NCBI GenBank assembly: GCA_018398805.1
Contig: JAGFBZ010002565.1
Location: 209,541 to 273,540, forward strand
Length of the DNA stretch: 64,000 nucleotides
From: Hirundichthys speculiger
Taxonomy: Eukaryota > Chordata > Actinopteri > Beloniformes > Exocoetidae
Direction of reading: 5' to 3'
Position 1 is the stretch's first letter; each line of letters opens with the position of its first letter. The notes under the pieces are model-generated. The model saw nothing but the letters and a program-made list of their open reading frames with translations. It did no database searches and was not told the DNA's origin. Both the position numbers and the translations under genes were made by a program. Of this stretch, positions 56,634 through 64,000 are shown in pieces.

Positions 56634-59600
56634 ATCTCTTGTTTCAGCTGTTTTATTCTCTTGTTTCAGTGTTTATATTCTCTGCTGTTCAACTGTTTCA
56701 GCTGTTTCAGCTGTTTATCTCTGTTTTATTTCTGTTTTATTCTCAAGTTCAGCTGTTTATCTCTGTTTCTGTTTCAGCTGTTTTACTCTTGTTTCAGCTG
56801 TTTATCTCTTGTTTCAGTGTTTAGTTTTTAGCTGTTTTCTCTTGTTTCAGCTGTTTTATTCTCTTGTTCAGCTGTTTTAGTCTCTTGTTTCAGCTGTTTT
56901 AGTCTCTTGTTTCAGCTGTTTTAGTCTCTTGTTTCAGCTGTTTTATCTCTTGTTTCAGCTGTTTTAGTCTCTTGTTTCAGCTGTTTTTTTATTCTCTTGT
57001 TTCAGCTTTTAGTCTTGTTTCAGCTGTTTTAGTTTCAGCTTTTTCTCTTGTTTCAGCTGTTTTAGTCTCTTGTTTCAGCTGTTTGTTCTCTTGTTTCAGC
57101 TGTTTTAGTCTCTTGTTTCAGCTGTTTTTAGTTTTGTTTCAGCTGTTTTATTCTCTTGTTTCAGCTGTTTTAGCCTTGTCAGCTGTTTTATCTCTTGTTT
57201 CAGCTGTTTTAGTCTCTGTTTCAGCTGTTTTAGTCTCTTGTTTCAGCTGTTTTATTCTCTTGTTTCAGCTGTTTTAGTTCTCTTGTTTCAGCTGTTTTAT
57301 TCTCTTGTTTTTTTAGTCTCTGTTTCAGCTGTTTAGTTCTGTTTCAGCTGTTTTATTCTTTCAGCGGTTTTATTCTTGTTTCAGCTGTTTAGTAGTCTCT
57401 GTTTCAGTGTTTATTCTCTGTTTTCAGCTGTTTTATTTCTTGTTTCAGCTGTTTTTCTCTTGTTTCAGCTGTTTTATACTCTTGTTTCAGCGTTTTAGTC
57501 TCTTGTTTCAGCTGTTTTTATTCTCTTGTTTCAGCTGTTTTGTCTCTTGTTTCAGCTGTTTTAGTCTCTTGTTTAGCTGTTTTCTTGTGTTTTCAGCTGT
57601 TTTATTCTCTTGTTTCAGCTGTTTTAGCTGTTTAGTCAGCTGTTGTTGTCTCTGTTTCAGTGTTCTCTTGTTTCAGCTGTTTTAGTTCTCTTGTTTTCAG
57701 CTGTTTTAGTCTCTTGTTCAGCTGTTTTATTCTCTGTTCAGCTGTTTTAGTCTCTTTTCAGCTGTTTTATGTTTTTTTCTTTGTTTCAGCTGTTTTATTC
57801 TCTTGTTTCAGCTGTTTTATTCTCTTGTTTCAGCTGTTTTAGTCTCTTGTTTCAGCTGTTTTATTCTCTTGTTTCAGCTGTTTTAGTCTCTTGTTTCAGC
57901 TGTTTTATTCTCTTGTTTCAGCTGTTTTAGTCTTGTTTCAGCTGTTTTAGTCTCTTGTTTCAGCTGTTTTATATTCTTGTTTCAGCTGTTTTAGTCTCTT
58001 GTTTCAGCTCTTGTTTAGTCTCTGTGTTTCAGCTGTTTTATCTCTCTTGTTTCAGCTGTTTTATTCTTGTTTCAGCTGTTTTAGTCTCTTTTTTCAGCTG
58101 TTTTAGTCTCTTGTTTCAGCTGTTTTTTTTCTCTTGTTTTCAGTGTTTAGTCTCTGTTTCAGCTTTAGTGTAGTCTCTTGTTCAGCTGTTTTATTCTCTT
58201 GTTTCAGCTGTTTTAGTCTCTTGTTTCAGCTGTTTAGTCTCTTGTTTCATCAGCTGTTTTAGTCTCTTTTTCAGCTGTTTTAGCTCTTTTCATTCTCTTG
58301 TTTCAGCTGTTTAGTCTCTGTTTTTGTCTCTTGTTTCAGCTGTTTTAGTCTCTTGTTTCAGCTGTTTTATTCTGTTTGTTTCAGCTGTTTTAGTCTCTGT
58401 TTCAGCTGTTTTAAGCTGTTTTAGTCTCTTGTTTCAGCTGTTTTATTCTCTTGTTTCAGCTGTTTTAGTTCTTTGTTTAGTTTTGTGTTCAGCTGTTGCT
58501 GTTTTTATTCTCTTGTTTCAGCTGTTTTAGTCTCTTGTTTCAGCTGTTTTATTCTCTTGTTTCAGCTGTTTTATTCTCTTGTTTCAGCTGTTTTAGTCTC
58601 TTGTTTCAGCTGTTTTATTCTCTTGTTTCAGCTGTTTTAGTCTTTGTTTCAGCTGTTTTATCTCTCTTTCAGCTGTTTTTTTTATTCTCTTGTTTCAGCT
58701 GTTTTATCTCTTTGTTTGTTTTATCAGCTGTTTTAGTTTCTTGTTTCAGCTGTTTTAGTCTCTTGTTTCAGCTGTTTAGTCTCTTGTTTCAGTGTTCTTG
58801 TTTCAGCTGTTCTCTGTTTTTTAGTCTCTGTTTTCAGCTGTTTTATTCTCTTGTTTCAGCTGTTTTATTCTCTTGTTTCAGCTGTTTTAGTCTGTTTCTT
58901 GTTTCAGCTGTTTAAGTTTTGTTTTTAGTCTCTTGTTTCAGCTGTTTTATTCTCTTGTTTCAGCTGTTTAGTCTCTTGTTTCAGCTGTTTTTCTCTTGTT
59001 TCAGCTGTTTTAGTCTCTTGTTTCAGCTGTTTTAGTCTCTTGTTTCTGTTGTTTCAGTTTCAGCTGTTTTTAGTCTCTTGTTTCAGCTGTTTTTAGCTTT
59101 TCTCTGTTTCAGCTGTTTTAGTTGTTTCTAGCTGTTTTATTCTCTTGTTTCAGCTGTTTTATTCTCTTGTTTCAGCTGTTTTAGTCTCTTGTTTCAGCTT
59201 GTTTAGTCTCTGTTTCTGTTTTTAGGTCTCTTGTTTCAGCTGCTGTTTTAGTCTCTTGTTTCAGCTGTGTTTTATTCTCTTGTTTCAGCTGTTTTGTGTC
59301 TGTTTAGTTCAGCTGTTTTATATCTTGTTTCAGCTGTTTTAGTCTCTTGTTTCAGCTGTTTTAGTCTCTTGTTTCAGCTGTTTTAGTCTCTTGTTTTCAG
59401 CTGTTTTCTCTTTTTCAGTTTCTTTTTAGCTGTTTCAGCTGTTTTAGTGTTTTATCTCTTGTTTCAGCTGTTTTCGTTTCAGCTGTTTCTTGTTTCAGCT
59501 GTTTTAGTCTCTTGTTTCAGCTGTTTTTAGTTCTCTTGTTTCAGCTGTTTTAGTTCTCTTGTTTCAGTTTTGTAGCTGTTCTTGTTTCAGCTGTTTTAGC

Positions 59601-62036
59601 TGTTTTAGTCTCTTGTTTCAGCTGTTTGTTTTAGTTTTGTTTTGCTGTTTTTTCTCTGTTTTTGCTGTTTTAGTCTCTTGTTTCAGCTGTTTTATTCTCT
59701 TGTTTCAGCTGTTTATGTTCTCTTGTTTCAGCTGTTTCAGTCTCTTGTTTCAGCTGTTTTAGTCTCTTGTTTCAGCTGTTTTAGTTCTTGTTTCAAGCTG
59801 TTTTAGTTCTTGTTTAGCTGTTTTATTCTCTTGTTTCAGCTGTTTTAGTCTCTTGTTTGCTGTTGTTTTATTCTCTTGTTTCAGCTGTTGTAGTCTTTGT
59901 TTCTGCTGTTTTAGTCTTTTGTTTCAGCTGTTTTCATGTTGTTTCAGTTGTTTCTTTTGTTTCAGCTGTTTTTAGTCTCTTGTTTAGCTGTTTTAGTCTC
60001 TTGTTTCAGCTGTTTATTTCTCTTGTTTCATTGCTGTTTTTAGTCTCTTGTTTCAGCGGTTTTAGTCTTGTTTCAGCTGTTTATTCTCTGTTTCAGCTGT
60101 TGTAGTCTGTTTCACTCTGTTTTAGCTGTTTTATTCTCTTGTTTCAGCTGTTTTTAGGTTCTCTGTTTTCTGCTGTTGTAGTCTCTTGTTTCAGCTGTTT
60201 TAGTTCTCTTGTTTCAGCTGTTTGTAGTCTCTGTTTCAGTGTTGTTTCTGCTGTTTAGTCTTTTGTTTCAGCTGTTTTAGTCTTTGTTTCAGCTGTTTTA
60301 GTTCTTGTACTCTTGTTTCAGCTGTTTTATTCTCTTGTTTCAGCTGTGTTTAGCTTTATTGTCTGTTCAGTGTTTTATTCTCTTGTTTCAGTTCTGTTTT
60401 GTTCTCTTGTTTCAGCTGTTTTAGTCTGTTTCTTGTTTCTGTTAGCTGTTTTAGTCTCTTGTTTTTCAGCTGTTTTATTCTTCTTGTTTCAGCTGTTTTA
60501 GTCTTTGTTTCAGCTGTTTTATTCTTGTTTCAGCTGTTTTATTCTCTTTGTTTAGCTGTTGTTAGTTTCTCTGTTTCAGATGTTTCAGCTCTCTGTTTCA
60601 GCTGTTTGCTTTCTCTGTGTTTCAGCTGTTTTAGTCTCTTGTTTCAGCTGTTTTAGTTCTTTGTTTAGCTGTTTTATTCTCTTGTTTCAGCTGTTTTAGC
60701 TCTTGTTTCAGCTGTTTTAGTCTCTTGTTTCAGCTGTTTTAGTCTCTTGTTTCAGCTGTTTTATTCTCTTGTTTCAGCTGTTTTAGTCTCTTGTTTCAGC
60801 TGTTTTAGTCTCTTGTTTCAGTTGTTTTAGTCTTGTTTCAGCTGTTTTAGTCTCTTGTTTCAGCTGTTTTATTCTCTTGTTTCAGCTGTTTTAGTCTCTT
60901 GTTTCAGCTGTTTATTTCTTGTTTCAGCTGTTTTAGTTTCAGCTGTTTTATTCTCTTGTTTCAGCTGTTTAGTCTCTTGTTTTCAGCTGCTTTGTTTCAG
61001 CTGTTTTAGTCTCTTGTTTCAGCTGTTTTAGTAGTCTCTGTTTCAGCTGTTTAGCTGTTTAGCTTTTATTCTCTTGTTTCAGGTTTTAGTTCTTTGTTTC
61101 AGCTGTTTTTCTCTTGTTTCAGCTGTTTTATTCTCTGTTTCAGCTGTTTTCAGCTGTGTTTATTCTCTGTTTTAGCTGTTTTTAGTTTCTCTTGTTTCAG
61201 CTGTTTTATCTCTTGTTTCAGCTGTTTTAGTCTTTTGTTTCAGATGTTTTAGTCTCTTGTTTCAGCTGTTTTATTCTTTGTTTCAGATGTTTTAGTTTTT
61301 GTTCAGCTGTTGTAGTCTCTTGTTTTCAGCTGTTTTAGTCTCTTGTTTCAAGCTGTTTTAGTTTCTTGTTTCAGCTGTTTTAGTCTCTTGTTTCAGCTTT
61401 TGTATTTCTCTGTTTTGTTTTTCTCTTGTTTCAGCTGTTTAGCTCTTGTCAGCTGTTTCAGCTGTTTTATTCTCTTGTTTCAGCTGTTTTAGTTCTCTCT
61501 GTTTCAGCTGTTTTTAGTTTCTCTTTGTTTCAGTGTTTTTAGTCTTTTTTCAGCTGTTTTATTCTCTTGTTTCAGCTGTTTGTAGTTCTTGTTTCAGCTG
61601 TTTTAGTCTCTTGTTTCAGCGTTTTAGACTCTTGTTTCAGCTGTTTTATCTCTGTTTCAGCTGTTTTAGTCTCTTGTTCATGCTGTTTTATAGTGTGTTT
61701 CAGCTGTTGTAGTCTCTTGTTTTGCTGTTGTAGTCTCTTGTTTCAGCTGTTTATTCTCTTGTTTCAGCTGTTTTAGTCTCTTGTTTTCAGCTGTTTTTAG
61801 TCTCTTGTTTCAGTGTTTTATTCTCTTGTTTCAGCTGTTTTAGTCTATTGTTTCAGCTGTTTTAGTCTTTTTCTGCTGTTTAGTCTCTGTTTCTGCTGTT
61901 TAGTCTCTTGTTTCAGCTGTTTTATTCTCTGTTTTGTTTCTGTTTCTGTTTTAGTCTCTTGTTTCAGCTGTTGTAGTCTCTGTTGCTGCTGTTTTAGTGT
62001 TTTATCTTGTTTCAGCTGTTTAGTCTCTTGTTTCGG
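56634..62036. repeat. 22-bp minisatellite of 3' splice-site-like units, 5.4 kb
   Basis: About 245 units of CTGTTTTAG followed by TCTCTTGTTTCAG; TTTTATTCTC replaces TTTTAGTCTC in about half of them. Every unit carries a pyrimidine tract ending in CAG and many also a TTTTAG, both in the sense direction of slc35d3. The array lies at the start of slc35d3 intron 2. Many units have 1-4 base losses, especially 57150-58330 and 59040-60650. Confidence 0.97.
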
Positions 62037-63159
62037 CCCTCTAGCTCACTGAGCGTCGCCTCCAGAGCTGTGAATAAACTACACTTTATGCATTTACCAC
62101 TTTTGCTAAAGGAGGCAGAGGAATAACTAAACATTTCACACACTGAGCAGCGGAAGGGGAAACAGAGGGAGAGGAGGAAGCCATGCTAAGAGGCTAGTAG
62201 GCTAATAAGCTAAAGAACCAGCGATTAAAGGCAGGGAGAATCCCAGGGAAAATGTGTGAAGTGGAAACTACGCGCGAGTGCTCAGATTACAGTTTACAAC
62301 AACAGTGTTGAGTTATCACTAGATTGAATTTAGTTATAACTTTTAAAAGGTTAAAAGAATTAGAGATCGTTCACCGTTCAAACCATCGACAGGAAGTGAC
62401 AGGAAGAGATCACATGACTGAGATTAAATAATGCTTTGACTTCATCAGGGATAATGTTTGAGGAAAAGGATGTCAGGAGAAACTCTACAACATCAGTTTC
62501 TTCATGACAAACGTTTCTTTCTTTGTTTTTAGGCTCACTGAGCATCATCATACCTCACAAATGACAATAGGACTGTTAAAGTGGAGATGTTTCAGATGTT
62601 CAGATGTTTCCTCTGGACGTCCACCTGGCTGGAGCAGCTCCTCGGCTTTAGCGTTTGCTGTCGTGTGTCGTTGTTCGGCTGCAGAGCTCTGGACGGGTTT
62701 GATAAAGCTGCGTCCGTCATGAACGTGTGAAAAATGCCTCTCATTTTCTTCAGGACAGATTAAAAGCACAGAGCTGGACCGGTGATATTAACATGAACTC
62801 ATAATTCCTGCTTTAGCTGAGCTTCAGCGATGCAGGAAGCTTTAAATAGAAGCTTTAAACAGCCACGTGGACGTGGTAATAAAGTTACCTTGACCATGAA
62901 GTCACGTGGATCATACTGAGGATCCCCGTGATCCAGCAGCTTGTAGATCCTCCTTCAGTAGCAGCAGACTCAGAGTTTCTGAGTCTGGCACATGGTTCTG
63001 GAGGAGTTCTGGCCCATTCTTCTTCATAGCGTTACCCAAACCGTCCCACCCATGAAAATGACCACGTGTTGAACCTTGTTCTGAGTTTATGTCTCAGAAG
63101 TTCCATGCTTCAGTTCATGGAGGTTTGTGGACATGGTCTTCTTCCCAGCTCTCTGAAGG
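62037..63159. other. slc35d3 intron 2, non-array part
   Basis: No slc35d3 exon found. 62100-62420 and 62980-63120 look like fragments of dispersed fish repeats but I cannot assign them to a family. The minus-strand open stretch at 62548-62769 is not supported. Confidence 0.45.
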
Positions 63160-63866
63160 TCCCCCTCAGCGGGAAGTAGGGGTGCTGGGGGGGCTGCAGC
63201 AGTACCGCGGGAAGTAGGGGTGCTGGGGGGGCTGCAGCAGTACCCGCCCTGTAGAAGTGGGGGGGCTGGGGGCTGCAGCAGAGGGAAGTAGGTGCTGGGG
63301 GGCTGCAGAAGTTGGCGAGAATAGGGGTGCTGGGGGGGCTGCAGCAGTTACGTGGGAAGTGGGGTGCTGGGGGGCTGCAGCAGTACCCAAGTAGGGTGGG
63401 GGGGCTGCGCGTACCACGGAAGTAGGGTGGGGGGGGCTGCAGCAAACCGGAAGTAGGGTGCTGGGGGGGCTGCAGCAGACCGCGGGCAGTAGGGGTGGCT
63501 GGGGGGCTGCAGCCCACGGGAAAGTAGGGGTTGCTGGGGAGGCTGCAGCAGTACCATGAGAAGTAGGGGTGATGGGGGGGCTGCAGCAATTACGGGAAGT
63601 AGGGGTGCTGGGGGGGATGCAGCAGTACCGCGGGAAGTAGGGGTTGGGGGGGGGCTGCAGCAGTACCACGAGAAGTAGGGGGGCTGGGGGGGCTGCAGCA
63701 GGACCGCGGAAGAGGGGTGCTGGGGAAGGGAAGTAGGGGTGCTGGGGGGGCGCCTACCAAAGTAGGGGTGCTGGGGGGGCTGCGCAGTTACGTGGGAAGT
63801 AGGGGTGCTGGGGGGGCTGCAGCAGTACCACAGGAAGTAGGGGTGCTGGGGGGGCTGCAGCACCCC
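63160..63866. repeat. G-rich 38-bp minisatellite
   Basis: About 19 units of GGAAGTAGGGGTGCTGG, GGGGGCTGCAGCAGT and ACCGC. Runs of 4-8 G recur in every unit on the + strand. Units in 63240-63520 and 63640-63790 are shortened by indels. Confidence 0.95.
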
Positions 63867-64000
63867 CTGTTAGAACATGTTCCCGCGGCTATGCTAACTG
63901 GCTAACTCCTGGATCATGCTGCATGCTCTCGGTCTGCTTCGACACACTGCCTTCCCAGATGCTTTGCATTGTCACGAACACGCCTCCTTGCTTTAAATAG

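Noticed and set aside
62504..62769. Candidate slc35d3 exon 3
   Set aside because: Neither strand encodes the segment expected after GAVMAG in SLC35D3, and splice sites are weak.

Overview
The window looks like ray-finned fish (teleost) nuclear DNA. It holds pieces of two vertebrate genes, both on the + strand: the last two coding exons of pex7 (PTS2 peroxisomal import receptor; 13509-13608 and 27466-27540) and the first two coding exons of slc35d3 (solute carrier 35 family; 46303-46527 and 56116-56326). PEX7 and SLC35D3 are also neighbours in the same orientation in mammals (human 6q23), so this is a conserved gene pair. Earlier pex7 exons lie to the left of the window and the remaining slc35d3 exon(s) to the right.

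Only about 400 bases are securely coding. Roughly 40 of the 64 kb consists of about 30 different tandem arrays with units of 5 to about 51 bp, filling the introns of both genes and the space between them. Layout: 1-13450, pex7 intron made of arrays of 5, 39, 21, 15, 6, 18, 16, 28, 45 and 15/16 bp units; 13609-27465, last pex7 intron, with a 51-bp array split by a 7.36-kb LTR element (15374-22735), then a 28-bp and a 21-bp array; 27526-46302, intergenic, with a 5-kb 19-bp array, a 20-bp array, two telomere-like arrays, a Tc1-like transposon swollen by a 14-bp array, a 19-bp and a 7-bp array and a poly-C block; 46528-56115, slc35d3 intron 1, with a hAT-like element, a 6.5-kb 28-bp array and a CCCTAACC-bearing array; 56327-64000, slc35d3 intron 2, with a 5.4-kb 22-bp array and a G-rich 38-bp array.

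Mobile elements include a degenerate minus-strand endogenous retrovirus-like element with 5-bp target duplications, a non-autonomous hAT-like element with an 8-bp target duplication, a Tc1-like transposase remnant, and shorter Tc1-type fragments. Two minus-strand open segments near 36.8-37.4 kb, one with a good splice donor, may be exons of a gene I do not recognise.

The long open frames over the arrays are artefacts of repeat units free of stops and are not annotated as genes. The most interesting pattern is how the arrays sit relative to the exons. All three internal exons have an array ending 55-62 bp before their splice acceptor. Several intronic arrays are made of units that themselves resemble 3' splice sites, above all the 22-bp array behind slc35d3 exon 2.
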